This document shows positions 37,492 to 46,250 of a stretch of 64,000 bases of DNA, piece after piece (the first letter of the stretch is position 1; each line of letters opens with the position of its first letter). Position numbers and translations under genes: made by a program. Source of the DNA: Pseudomonadota bacterium (GTDB lineage Bacteria; Pseudomonadota; Gammaproteobacteria; Xanthomonadales; SZUA-38); NCBI GenBank assembly GCA_039033415.1, contig JBCCCR010000006.1:1-64000 (forward strand), given 5' to 3'. The notes beneath the pieces were generated by a model. The model ran no database searches, had not been told where the DNA came from, and worked only from the letters and a program-made list of their open reading frames with translations.

Positions 37492-37525
37492 GTGCCAGCT
37501 CGTCTGGCCGATTGACTCACCAAAC

Positions 37526-40171
37526 CTAGGCGTCGGGTTCTGGGCCGGATTCTGGGTCGGGTCTCGGCTCCGGATCGGATGGACCGGCTTCGTCGCCGTC
37601 GCCAGTCTGTCCATCTGCCTCCAGCTCGCTATCCTCGTCCTCGTCTTCCATCGACTCGATTGGCGCAATGCCGACCAGATCTTCTTCGTCGCCGAGACGA
37701 ATCAGCGTGACACCCTGGGTGTTACGACCCTGAACCGAGATTTCTTCCACGCGCGTTCGCACCAGCGTCCCGGCATTGCTGATCAGCATGACCTCATCGT
37801 CATCACAAACCTGAACCGCCCCAACGCAGTCTCCGTTGCGGTCGTTGGTTTGCACCGCAATGACGCCCTGCCCGCCGCGTCGGTGGCTGGGGAACTCTTC
37901 TAACGCCGTCCGCTTACCAAAGCCGTTCTGGGTTGCCGTCAGAATCGCGCGTCCGTCAGCGACGATCATTGAGACCAGCGTGGCGTCATCAGCCAGGCGC
38001 AGACCAATCACGCCCCGAGCCGTGCGCCCCATCGAGCGAACGTCCGACTCGTCAAAGCGAATAGCTTTGCCGGCGCTGGAGAACAACAGAATGTGGTGCT
38101 CTCCGTTGGTGATAGCCACGTCGATCAGCTCGTCGTCCTGCGGCAGATCGATGGCGATGATCCCATTAGCCCTAGGGCGTGAAAACGCTGATAGCGGCGT
38201 CTTCTTGACGTAGCCAGAGCGGGCCGCAAAAAAGACGTACTCACTGTCGAGGAACTCCCGTACCGGCAGGACCGCGTTCACACGCTCACCCTCAGCCAGG
38301 GGCAGCAGATTGACGATCGGTTTGCCGCGCGCAGCTCGAGAGGCCTGCGGCAGCTCAAACACTTTAATCCAGTAGATCTTGCCGTTGGACGTAAAGCACA
38401 GGAGCGTGTCGTGGGTGTTGGCGACAAATAACTTATCGACAAAATCCTCGTCCTTCATACTGGTCGCTGATCGCCCACGGCCCCCGCGTCGCTGGGCCCG
38501 GTAGGCGTCCAGCGGCTGTGCTTTGGCGTAGCCGGCGTGCGACAAGGTCACCACCACATCTTCCTCGCTGATCAGATCTTCGAGGCTCAGACCCGTGTGA
38601 CGCTCGTTGATGACCGTGCGCCGCTCGTCGCCAAACTTTTCTCTAAGGTCTTCAAGCTCCTCACGGATCACCGCCATCAGCTTGTCCGGGTCGGAAAGGA
38701 TTGCCAGAAGCTCGGCAATGGCGTCGAGGATCTCCTCGTATTCCGCCACCAGTTTGTCCTGCTCAAGACCGGTCAGGCGGTTCAGCCTCAAGTCGAGGAT
38801 GGACTGCGCCTGGACCTCAGAAAGCTGATAACCCTCGTCGGACAGACCGAGCGACAGGTCGAGATTTTCGGGGCGAGACGCCTCCGCGCCGGCGCGTGAC
38901 AGCAGGCTCGCCACCACGCCCGGCTCCCAGCGCCGAGACTGCAGCGCCTCGCGGGCCTCCTTGGGTCCGGGTGAGGCTTTGATCACCGCAATGATTTCGT
39001 CGATGTTGGCCAGCGCCACCGTCAGACCTTCCAGGACGTGGGCGCGGTCGCGGGCTTTGCGCAGATCGTAAAGCGTGCGGCGGGTGACCACCTCACGGCG
39101 GTGGCTGATGAACGCCTCCAGGACCTGCTTCAGCGTCAGCAGCCGAGGCTGACCGTCGAGCAGCGCCACCATGTTGATACCGAACACGCTCTGCATCTGC
39201 GTTTGTTGATACAGGTTGTTCAGCACCACGTCCGCGACCTCACCGCGACGCAGCTCGATCACCATACGCATACCGTCCTTGTCGGACTCATCCCGCAGAT
39301 TGGTGATCCCTTCGAGCTTCTTTTCCTTGACGAGCAGCGCAATCTTTTCGATCAGGCGCGCTTTGTTGACCTGGTAAGGCAGCTCGCTGACGATGATCGT
39401 CTGCTTTCCGTTGCGTTCGTCGGTCTCAATCTCGGTGCGGGCCCGGACGTAGATCCGTCCGCGGCCGGTGCGGTAAGCCTCGCGGATACCGGCCGCGCCG
39501 TTGATGATCCCCGCCGTCGGGAAGTCAGGACCCGGCATGTGTTCCATGAGCTCATCGACATCGAGCTCGGGCGAATCGATGAGCGCCAGGGTTGCGCTCA
39601 CCACCTCGGTCAGGTTGTGGGGCGGAATATTCGTGGCCATGCCCACCGCGATGCCCGCTGACCCGTTGACCAGCAGGTTGGGCACCCGCGTGGGCAGCAC
39701 CACTGGCTCGGATTCTGTTTCGTCATAGTTCGGCGCAAAATCGACGGTTTCGCGATCCAGGTCGCGCAGCAGCTCGTGCGCCAACCGCGACATGCGAATT
39801 TCGGTGTAGCGCATGGCGGCCGCTCGATCGCCGTCAACCGAACCAAAATTGCCCTGACCGTCCACCAGCATGTAGCGCATGGCAAACGGCTGAGCCATCC
39901 GCACGATCGTGTCGTAAACCGCCGAGTCACCGTGGGGGTGATACTTACCGATTACGTCACCCACCACGCGGGCAGACTTTTTGTACGCCTTGTTCCAGTC
40001 GTTGCCCAGCTCGGACATGGCATAGAGCACGCGTCGATGCACCGGCTTCAGGCCATCGCGCGCGTCCGGCAGCGCGCGGCCGACAATAACGCTCATCGCG
40101 TAGTCCAGATAGGACTGACGCATCTCGTCTTCTAAATTGACCTTCAGGATTTCTTTGGCCAGTTCAGCCAT
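37526..40171 (-). CDS. gyrA: DNA gyrase subunit A
   Basis: An 881-residue type II topoisomerase subunit. [20 protein letters not shown] holds Ser83 and Asp87, the wild-type residues at the main quinolone-resistance positions, in E. coli numbering. [10 protein letters not shown] holds the catalytic Tyr. The C-terminal domain repeats include [20 protein letters not shown] (GyrA-box type) and beta-pinwheel blades. The tail is strongly acidic ([20 protein letters not shown] and on), as in E. coli GyrA. It introduces negative supercoils with GyrB. The ATG at 40171 is supported by AAAGGT 8 nt upstream. Confidence 0.96.
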   Translation of the reverse strand: MAELAKEILKVNLEDEMRQSYLDYAMSVIVGRALPDARDGLKPVHRRVLYAMSELGNDWNKAYKKSARVVGDVIGKYHPHGDSAVYDTIVRMAQPFAMRYMLVDGQGNFGSVDGDRAAAMRYTEIRMSRLAHELLRDLDRETVDFAPNYDETESEPVVLPTRVPNLLVNGSAGIAVGMATNIPPHNLTEVVSATLALIDSPELDVDELMEHMPGPDFPTAGIINGAAGIREAYRTGRGRIYVRARTEIETDERNGKQTIIVSELPYQVNKARLIEKIALLVKEKKLEGITNLRDESDKDGMRMVIELRRGEVADVVLNNLYQQTQMQSVFGINMVALLDGQPRLLTLKQVLEAFISHRREVVTRRTLYDLRKARDRAHVLEGLTVALANIDEIIAVIKASPGPKEAREALQSRRWEPGVVASLLSRAGAEASRPENLDLSLGLSDEGYQLSEVQAQSILDLRLNRLTGLEQDKLVAEYEEILDAIAELLAILSDPDKLMAVIREELEDLREKFGDERRTVINERHTGLSLEDLISEEDVVVTLSHAGYAKAQPLDAYRAQRRGGRGRSATSMKDEDFVDKLFVANTHDTLLCFTSNGKIYWIKVFELPQASRAARGKPIVNLLPLAEGERVNAVLPVREFLDSEYVFFAARSGYVKKTPLSAFSRPRANGIIAIDLPQDDELIDVAITNGEHHILLFSSAGKAIRFDESDVRSMGRTARGVIGLRLADDATLVSMIVADGRAILTATQNGFGKRTALEEFPSHRRGGQGVIAVQTNDRNGDCVGAVQVCDDDEVMLISNAGTLVRTRVEEISVQGRNTQGVTLIRLGDEEDLVGIAPIESMEDEDEDSELEADGQTGDGDEAGPSDPEPRPDPESGPEPDA

Positions 40172-40652
40172 AGAGTTGACCTTTTCTTATCGTCAAATGG
40201 CGGTGGGTTGCGCAGCCGCGCGGGCCAAAAACCCGCCGATCTGGCAGAATCGACGGCTGCCTGGATGCTTCCCGCAGAAAAACCAGCCCCTCGGGAATGG
40301 ATACCCAATGATCTTTCCGCTAAGGGTCCAAACAGGGCGTCTCCCACTCAGCGCCACTGTAAGCCTTCAGTTCGCGAGATTTTATCATATTCGTCCCTGA
40401 CAAGGGGTATTTTTGATCATGCCTTAGCGGTGCCCACTGCTGTTTTTTTGACCATTCGGCCCCGCGAGCCGTCCCACACAAAATCAAGCGGGCAAGCTCA
40501 GAACTCTACGCTTTTCCGTTCGAAGCGTGTCTACATCCAGCTCTTAGTCGACCAGGCCCACTCCCCGCTTCGGTCGACGGGAAAAGGGGGTTTTCAGGTG
40601 TTTGAGGTCGCGCTTTTGGGTAGACTGGCGTCCTTCATTGAGGGAGCAGAAC
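40172..40652. other. Intergenic region between divergent gyrA and cyclophilin genes
   Basis: These 481 bp hold no convincing gene; one 170-codon frame here has no recognisable domain, a composition unlike its neighbours, and overlaps the cyclophilin start. A small stem GCGGG/CCCGC lies in the gyrA leader. The gyrA promoter and cyclophilin promoter must be in this stretch, but I could not fix a -35/-10 pair for either. Confidence 0.6.
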
Positions 40653-41309
40653 ATGTTGCGAACCATCATGCTGGCGACGGCCCTGAGCTGCACGTCGGTC
40701 CTCGCCCAGGACGGCGCTGAGACCGAAGGCAGCGAAACCGCCGCCGCAGCAACGTTTGTCGAATTCGATACCTCGATGGGTGCGTTTGTCGTGGAGCTGC
40801 TGCCTGAAAAAGCGCCGGTCAGCGTCCAAAATTTTCTTGCCTACGTCGACGATGGGTTCTATGACGGCACGGTCTTTCATCGCATCATCGGTTCCTTTGT
40901 GATCCAGGGTGGCGGCTATACGGCGGAGTTCACCAAAAAACCGACACGAGAGCCGATTACCAACGAAGCGGACAATATGGAGCCCAACGTCAAAGGCACC
41001 CTCGCGATGGCTCGAACCGCGGATCCCCATTCGGCGACGTCGCAGTTCTACATTAACGTTGCCGACAACCTGGCGTTAAACCACACCGGCAAAACCAACT
41101 CCCGAGCGTGGGGCTACGCCGTCTTTGGCCGGGTGGTCTCAGGCATGGACGTGATCGAAGCCATGCGTGTGGTGGACACCGGACCCGGCGGGCCCTTTCC
41201 ACGAGACGTCCCCCGCGAGCCTATCGTCGTCCTGAAGGCCGAAAAGGTTGAGGCCCCGGTAGCGCCGACACCCGAGGCGTTACCCGAAGCGGCGTCAGGA
41301 GATCAGTAG
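40653..41309 (+). CDS. Periplasmic cyclophilin-type peptidyl-prolyl isomerase (PpiA-like)
   Basis: A 218-residue exported cyclophilin. MLRTIMLATALSCTSVLA is a signal peptide. The core includes SMGAFVVELLPEKAPVSVQN, FLAYVDDGFYDGTVFHRIIG, SFVIQGGGY, and SATSQFYINVADN, with the catalytic Arg in the FHRII segment. It isomerises proline bonds in the periplasm. ATG 40653 is chosen because it opens the signal peptide. lpxH follows 6 nt later. Confidence 0.92.
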   Translation: MLRTIMLATALSCTSVLAQDGAETEGSETAAAATFVEFDTSMGAFVVELLPEKAPVSVQNFLAYVDDGFYDGTVFHRIIGSFVIQGGGYTAEFTKKPTREPITNEADNMEPNVKGTLAMARTADPHSATSQFYINVADNLALNHTGKTNSRAWGYAVFGRVVSGMDVIEAMRVVDTGPGGPFPRDVPREPIVVLKAEKVEAPVAPTPEALPEAASGDQ

Positions 41310-41315
41310 CACGCG

Positions 41316-42029
41316 GTGAAACTGTTCGTTTCAGACCTCCACCTCGACCCCACCAACCCGCAGTCGCTAAAGCCGTTTCGAGACTGTCTCGAACGGTACC
41401 GCGACGGGCTGGCTGAGCTTTATATCCTCGGCGACCTGTTCGAATTCTGGATTGGGGACGACTACGTTCCGGCGACGGCAAAAGAGACGGCGGTCCTGCT
41501 TAAGGGTTTGTCCGAACGCGGTGTCGGCGTGTTTTTTATGGCCGGTAACCGGGATTTCCTGCTCGGTGAGGAGTTTGCGAGCCATTGCGGCATGACAATC
41601 CTCGACGATCCGACCGTGATTACCATCAACGGCAAACCCACCCTCCTAAGCCACGGCGATCACTTGTGTACCGACGATCACGTCTATCAGGCGATTCGCG
41701 CAAAGGTTCGCGATCCTCAGTGGCAGCAGGCGGTGCTAGCTCAGACTGTCGAACAACGGCTGGCGATGGCAAACGAAGCGCGAGACGAGTCCCAGCGCCA
41801 TACCGGGGAAGCAGCTGAAGAGATCATGGACGTAAACCCGGACGCCGTCATGTCCTGCATGACTAAAGCGGGCGTCCAGCAGATGATCCACGGACACACG
41901 CATCGCCCGGGCGACCATGCTCTGGTCGTTAACGACGCACCCGCCCGGCGTATCGTCCTCGGTGACTGGTACAAGCCTGAGCACGTTCACATCGCTCTGG
42001 ATGACCGCCTCCTGCCCTTCCCGGGCTAG
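41316..42029 (+). CDS. lpxH: UDP-2,3-diacylglucosamine diphosphatase
   Basis: A 237-residue metallophosphoesterase. The metal-ligand motifs are FVSDLHLDP, GDLFEFWIGDD, GNRDFLLG, SHGDHLCTDD and HGHTHRPGDH. This is the LpxH pattern: it hydrolyses UDP-2,3-diacylglucosamine to lipid X in lipid A synthesis, at the inner membrane. The start is GTG 41316, six nt after the cyclophilin stop. A terminator follows at 42130. Confidence 0.93.
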   Translation: MKLFVSDLHLDPTNPQSLKPFRDCLERYRDGLAELYILGDLFEFWIGDDYVPATAKETAVLLKGLSERGVGVFFMAGNRDFLLGEEFASHCGMTILDDPTVITINGKPTLLSHGDHLCTDDHVYQAIRAKVRDPQWQQAVLAQTVEQRLAMANEARDESQRHTGEAAEEIMDVNPDAVMSCMTKAGVQQMIHGHTHRPGDHALVVNDAPARRIVLGDWYKPEHVHIALDDRLLPFPG

Positions 42030-42129
42030 ATACTTCATGACCGCCTCCTGCCGCCATCTCAAACGCGTTTTGGTCAGGGCTTATGGCCCGCGGTTGAGCA
42101 TCTAAAGGTGCTGCCAAGAAATTGCAGGC

Positions 42130-42161
42130 AAAAAAAAGCCGGGGCAAGCCCCGGCTTTTTT
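42130..42161. terminator. Bidirectional intrinsic terminator
   Basis: A-run, GCCGGGG, CAAG loop, CCCCGGC, T-run: a 7-bp GC stem with A8 on the left and T6 on the right, so it serves both strands. It lies between lpxH (plus) and the IPTL-CTERM protein gene (minus), which converge. Confidence 0.9.
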
Positions 42162-42175
42162 GGTGTTGCTTTGGC

Positions 42176-43429
42176 TTACGCCAGCGGAGCCCGCCGACGC
42201 AGCTGGAAGGCACCGAAGCCTACGAGAGCCAGGGTCAACAGAATCAGACCCCACTCCGTCATGGTCGGAACAATCTCCGGCACCAGGGCGATACCGAGGT
42301 TGATCGTAACCGTGCCGGTGGCGCCGGCGCTGTAGGTACAGGTAGCCACGCCCGTGGGCTGCGGATCGGTCTGGGTAGACGTACCGCTGACGGTCAGTGC
42401 AAACGGCGTGGCCGCGTTAACCGTAGCGGTTGTGGCGCTGGTGATGGCGAAGGCACCCATGCCGTCGTCGGTCAGCACACAAGACACGTCGTACGCACCG
42501 CCGGAGTTGTTGGTCTCCGTGAAGGTCAGCGCACCCGTTCCAGAGTTGCCGCGAGTAACCGGGCCAACGTTGATAGCCGTGGTAGTGCCGCCCGCCGGAT
42601 TCGGATTCGGCGTACCCACAGCGATGTCGCAGGTGATAGCCGTCTCGCCATTCGTCACGGTTGCCGCGCCGGCGGTACATGTATAAGTAGCAGTCGACTG
42701 TCCGACTGTCGCACCTGAGCAGCTGGCGGTGACCGTACCGCTAGCTCCCGGCGCCAGAGACGCAGGCGCCGCCGTAACCGTAATGGAAGCTGAGCCAGTG
42801 ATCGGCCCCAGCGAACAAGAAGGGTTGATCGTCGCGTCGATCATCGCACCGTCGTTGGAGATGGTGATCACGCCTGTACCAGCGGCAGCATTCACGTCGG
42901 CCATCAGTCCGAGAGTAGCCGGCTGAACGTTCAACACACCGGGTCCAGGGCCGTCGGCCGCGGAGATTGTTCCGTCGGTTGAAGTACCAGCGGTGACAGT
43001 GCCACCAGCGAACGCAAAGGCCTCACCGCCCACATCAAGCGAGAAGTCCATCGGCGGCATCACGCCTGCGCCGATCGTAAACGTGATCGAACCCAGGCTT
43101 TGGCCGGTGAGTGCTGAACCGGAGCCGCTGAAGCCGATAACGGTGATCACGCCAGAGCCATTGTCGGAGCAAGATGGGATCGCATCCGGCGGGACAACGT
43201 TCGTGAAACCACCGCAAGCCGACAGGTCTGCGGTCAGGTTTGCGCTGTCGTAAGTGATCGTCCCCTCGAACGAGTCGAGGCTCTGACCACCGTCACTGAA
43301 TGAAAAATCGACCGTAACGCCGGCGCCGGGATTACCGCTGCCTGATCCGATCGTGAAAAACGGCTGGGCGCCAGCCGTCGAGGCCAAAAGAAGCAGCAAT
43401 ATCGCCGCTGTGCTGGACGTAAAACGCAT
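42176..43429 (-). CDS. Secreted cohesin-like protein with IPTL-CTERM sorting signal
   Basis: A 417-residue protein. MRFTSSTAAILLLLLASTAG is a signal peptide. Residues about 25-150 resemble a cohesin domain (SFEGTITYDSANLTADLSAC and on). The middle (about 170-370) is Ser/Thr/Gly-rich with evenly spaced Cys, probably Ig-like beta domains. The C-terminus IVPTMTEWGLILLTLALVGF followed by GAFQLRRRA is a clear IPTL-CTERM signal: recognition motif, membrane helix, basic cluster. Such proteins are processed by an exosortase-type enzyme, not seen here. ATG 43429 is chosen for its signal peptide and an AAGGGG ribosome site. Confidence 0.8.
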   Translation of the reverse strand: MRFTSSTAAILLLLLASTAGAQPFFTIGSGSGNPGAGVTVDFSFSDGGQSLDSFEGTITYDSANLTADLSACGGFTNVVPPDAIPSCSDNGSGVITVIGFSGSGSALTGQSLGSITFTIGAGVMPPMDFSLDVGGEAFAFAGGTVTAGTSTDGTISAADGPGPGVLNVQPATLGLMADVNAAAGTGVITISNDGAMIDATINPSCSLGPITGSASITVTAAPASLAPGASGTVTASCSGATVGQSTATYTCTAGAATVTNGETAITCDIAVGTPNPNPAGGTTTAINVGPVTRGNSGTGALTFTETNNSGGAYDVSCVLTDDGMGAFAITSATTATVNAATPFALTVSGTSTQTDPQPTGVATCTYSAGATGTVTINLGIALVPEIVPTMTEWGLILLTLALVGFGAFQLRRRAPLA

Positions 43430-43518
43430 TGTTATCACCCCTTGAGTTTTTAGAAGTCGCAAAACGACGCCGCCAGAGCATACCACAATCTGACGGCGTC
43501 GGAAGCGTTATCGACTGA

Positions 43519-44019
43519 TTATTTCGCGGAAAATTGGTCTAACTTCTCGTCACTTAGCGCGTCTCGTAGAAGTGATTTATCAAGCATCAGCGTACCGCCT
43601 TCAACCGCTTTACCGTTCGTGTCAGCCATCACCAGGTTTTGAACCTTCAGGCTGCCGAGTTGCTGAGGCGCGACACCGAGGGTGACCGAACCGAGTTCAA
43701 AGGTCGGAAGCACCTCATTGGCGGGGCTGAAAACCAGCACCGTCAGCGTTTTCCGCTCCGCGTTGTACGCGCAGCTGCCAGAGTGGTTGGTGAAGATACC
43801 AGCGGTGCAGTTGCCGGTTTCAATTTTGGCGCTGCCCATACCCTCAAGCTTGATATCGAATTCAAGCGCGGTGACTGCAGACTCGTCGTTCACAAACTCG
43901 AAGCGGAGCTGCGTTTGGTTTCCAGCGGCGAATGGCGTGACCATCAGATCGGCACCAAAGGACGCACCCGAAGCCAGCAGTGACGCAGCAGCCAGCGTTT
44001 TCATCGTGTTTTTCAACAT
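43519..44019 (-). CDS. Secreted cohesin-domain-like protein
   Basis: A 166-residue protein with a signal peptide (MLKNTMKTLAAASLLASGAS) and one beta-rich domain: RFEFVNDESAVTALEFDIKL, TVLVFSPANEVLPTFELGSV and GSLKVQNLVMADTNGKAVEG. The pattern of an early LEFDI strand, then alternating strands with an L-V-F-S turn, resembles cohesin domains. The start is ATG 44019 with AGGAG seven nt upstream; a TTG six nt earlier is less likely. It lies between the IPTL-CTERM protein and a dockerin protein and is probably a partner of the latter. Assignment is by pattern only. Confidence 0.65.
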   Translation of the reverse strand: MLKNTMKTLAAASLLASGASFGADLMVTPFAAGNQTQLRFEFVNDESAVTALEFDIKLEGMGSAKIETGNCTAGIFTNHSGSCAYNAERKTLTVLVFSPANEVLPTFELGSVTLGVAPQQLGSLKVQNLVMADTNGKAVEGGTLMLDKSLLRDALSDEKLDQFSAK

Positions 44020-44060
44020 TTTCAATCTCCTAAACTAGATAGCTATTTGGCTGGCCGCGC

Positions 44061-44870
44061 TTACGGGCAAGCACCGGCGGTCGGACCGAGGCGAATCGCA
44101 ACGATCGCAGAAGCGTCAACGACGTTAATCGTGCCGTCACCGTTAGCATCTGGAGCCCCAGGCGCCGGATTGGTGGTCGGATTCAAACGCTCGGCAACTA
44201 CAGCAGAAGCGTCCACAACGTTAATGGTGCCGTCGTTGTTGGCATCGCCCTGGCACAGCTGGCCAATAGCCGTCGTCCGGCGAGACTCATAGTCGTCAAA
44301 GTTGATGGAGGTGAAACCGCCCAGGCCGTTCACGGCGCCAAACTGAATGGCTTCAACCGTCGCGCTGCCCGTGTCGGTACCGGTGGCGTCCGCGGCATCG
44401 CCGGCGCCGGCGTTGCCGCCAACCCACAGGCTGATCGCGCCGCCGCTGGTCCAGCTGACTTCAATCGGCGTCCAACCCGCGCCAGCGCTAGTGGAAGCTG
44501 CGGTACCCGAAGCCGGCGTGACGGTGACGTTGGATCCCGTCGTCGAAACTGAGAAGACAGGCGTAGATCCGCCCTCATCAGAATAGGCCTCAAAGACCGT
44601 CGCGTCGCCCGATCCGTTAACGAGCACATAAAAACGAACGATCAGCGTTCCTTCCGCTGCAGGTGAGTTGTCTTGCACCCACTGCGTGCCGGAATCCGCC
44701 TGCATGGCGCAGATACCGCCGAAGCGTGAAACGGTCACGGGGTCAGCCGGGCCGCCGACGACTGGGGCTGTGCCGCTCGGTGCCGACCACGCGCTCAGGG
44801 TGCAGGCGCTGGCGACAGAACCGCCGGCGAGCAGGCCGAGTGCAGCAATGCTTGTTGCTAACTTTTTCAT
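44061..44870 (-). CDS. Secreted protein with C-terminal dockerin-type calcium repeats
   Basis: A 269-residue secreted protein. MKKLATSIAALGLLAGGSVA is a signal peptide. Residues 25-200 are a beta-rich, Ser/Thr/Gly-rich domain of jelly-roll or lectin character (LIVRFYVLVNGSGDATVFEA, WTPIEVSWTSGGAISLWVGG). The C-terminus has two dockerin F-hands, GDANNDGTINVVDASAVVAE and PDANGDGTINVVDASAIVAI, each with Asp1, Asn3, Asp5, Gly6 and Asp12 of the calcium loop. Dockerins bind cohesins, and a cohesin-like gene follows. The ATG at 44870 has AGGG seven nt upstream. Confidence 0.85.
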   Translation of the reverse strand: MKKLATSIAALGLLAGGSVASACTLSAWSAPSGTAPVVGGPADPVTVSRFGGICAMQADSGTQWVQDNSPAAEGTLIVRFYVLVNGSGDATVFEAYSDEGGSTPVFSVSTTGSNVTVTPASGTAASTSAGAGWTPIEVSWTSGGAISLWVGGNAGAGDAADATGTDTGSATVEAIQFGAVNGLGGFTSINFDDYESRRTTAIGQLCQGDANNDGTINVVDASAVVAERLNPTTNPAPGAPDANGDGTINVVDASAIVAIRLGPTAGACP

Positions 44871-44985
44871 GGAATAACCCTCTCCTAAGTGATCAATGGG
44901 TGATCTTTTCCCAACTATAGCTGCTCGGAAGCAGCGTTCTCATTAGGTAGAAGCGGATAACACGCAGAAAAAGCGTCACACAATT

Positions 44986-45008
44986 CGAAAAAAGTGCACT
45001 TTTTTTCG
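44986..45008. promoter_or_regulatory. A/T-rich palindrome centred on GTGCAC upstream of divergent genes
   Basis: CGAAAAAAGTG and CACTTTTTTTCG form an almost perfect inverted repeat around GTGCAC, in the 227-bp region between the dockerin gene (minus) and GT2 gene (plus). It could be an operator or the stem of a leader RNA. TATAAG at 45072-45077, close to the GT2 start, is a possible -10 box for the rightward promoter. No regulator can be assigned. Confidence 0.4.
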
Positions 45009-45097
45009 CCGCCCACGGAAAAATGTCAGAAAACATCGATAAAACGTGAAAACCGGTGGTAAAATACACAGTTATAAGGTGCATTTTGGGGACTTAG

Positions 45098-45850
45098 ATG
45101 ACGTCACAACCCGCCCGGGGAGATGTTATCGCATTGCCGGACCGAAAAAACCGGTCCGATTTTCTGGTTGTCATTCCCGCTCGTAATGAGGAACGAACCG
45201 TCGGTGCGGTAGTTAGTGACATCCGCAGTCGCCACCGCTGCTGCGTGGTGGTGGTGGACGACGCCAGCACCGATCGAACGGGCGCAGTCGCCGCCACGGC
45301 CGGTGCGGCGGTCCTCAAACTGCCTTTTTCTATGGGCGCGTGGTGCGCCACGCAGGCCGGCCTGCGCTATGCGCTGCAGTACGGCTACCGCTTTGTTGTG
45401 ACGATGGATGCCGACGGCCAGCATCACGCCCGGTCGGTCAACAAAATCCTTCAGGCGGTTGTCAGCGGCCGGACGGACGTCGCCGTCGGGGCCTGCCCTC
45501 ACCGCCTCAGCGCCGCCAAACGTGTCGCTTGGGCCTATTTTCGGCTCCTGACCCGGCTGTCGATCCGCGATTTCACCTCCGGCCTCCGGGCCTACAACCT
45601 GCGGGCCATCAAGGTGCTTGGGCGCCGCTACGCCAGCCTGCTGGACTATCAAGATATCGGGGTACTCATGCTGCTGCAGCGCCAGGGCATTACGATCGAG
45701 GAATTGCCAGTCACGATGTCCGCAAGAAAAGCGGGCCATTCAAGGGTTTTTAGTTCCTGGTTCGTTGTTGCTCAGTACATGATGCAAACCACGGTGCTGT
45801 GCGTGTCCCGTCTGGGTCCGCGGCGCCGGCACAACGCGGAGGCAGCATGA
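45098..45850 (+). CDS. Glycosyltransferase family 2, dolichyl-phosphate-mannose synthase-like
   Basis: A 250-residue GT2. FLVVIPARNEERTVGAVVSD, CVVVVDDASTDRTGAVAATA and FVVTMDADGQHHARSVNKIL contain the GT-A strands and D-x-D site. RDFTSGLRAYNLRAIKVLGR is the DPM1/GT2 acceptor segment. It probably loads a sugar onto a lipid carrier such as undecaprenyl phosphate. The GGGGA ribosome site precedes the ATG by 6 nt. It overlaps the DUF2304 gene by 4 nt (ATGA), a common pairing. Confidence 0.88.
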   Translation: MTSQPARGDVIALPDRKNRSDFLVVIPARNEERTVGAVVSDIRSRHRCCVVVVDDASTDRTGAVAATAGAAVLKLPFSMGAWCATQAGLRYALQYGYRFVVTMDADGQHHARSVNKILQAVVSGRTDVAVGACPHRLSAAKRVAWAYFRLLTRLSIRDFTSGLRAYNLRAIKVLGRRYASLLDYQDIGVLMLLQRQGITIEELPVTMSARKAGHSRVFSSWFVVAQYMMQTTVLCVSRLGPRRRHNAEAA

Positions 45851-46236
45851 GCTACCAGGTGACCACATCGTTTATTGGCATCTTGCTGGCGGGTGCCATT
45901 CTCTACCTGGTTCGACGCGATCATCTCCATGGTCCGTATGCGCTGTGGTGGCTTGTGGTGGCCGGTATCACAATTGTGCTGGGGCTGTTTCCGCGAACGA
46001 TTGACCTGATTGCCGGGTATACCGGCGTTTCCTATCCGCCAAACCTCCTTTTTTCCCTGGCGATCGGGATGCTGCTGCTGAAAATGCTCAAATCGGACAT
46101 CGAGTCCTCTCGGCACGAGCGACGCATCCGCCGCCTGGGACAAAAAATGGCCATCCTGGCCGAGGAAAACCTCCGGCTGCAGGCTGAGATTGAGGAAGAC
46201 CGAAGCGGCGAAAGCCGGCGCGCTGGCGGCCGCTAG
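45847..46236 (+). CDS. DUF2304 membrane protein
   Basis: A 129-residue protein with three or four helices: about residues 7-20, 33-50, and 66-82. The C-terminal helix is long and charged (SRHERRIRRLGQKMAILAEE and on), probably a cytoplasmic coiled coil. This is the DUF2304 family, which usually accompanies DPM1-like GT2 genes. It may anchor or regulate the glycosyltransferase. ATG 45847 overlaps the GT2 stop; a start further upstream is not needed. Confidence 0.8.
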   Translation: MSYQVTTSFIGILLAGAILYLVRRDHLHGPYALWWLVVAGITIVLGLFPRTIDLIAGYTGVSYPPNLLFSLAIGMLLLKMLKSDIESSRHERRIRRLGQKMAILAEENLRLQAEIEEDRSGESRRAGGR

Positions 46237-46250
46237 CGAGGCTAAGCGCC

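Noticed and set aside
40208-40720. 170-residue plus-strand frame ahead of the cyclophilin gene
   Set aside because: No domain, no ribosome site, and it overlaps the cyclophilin signal peptide in another frame.
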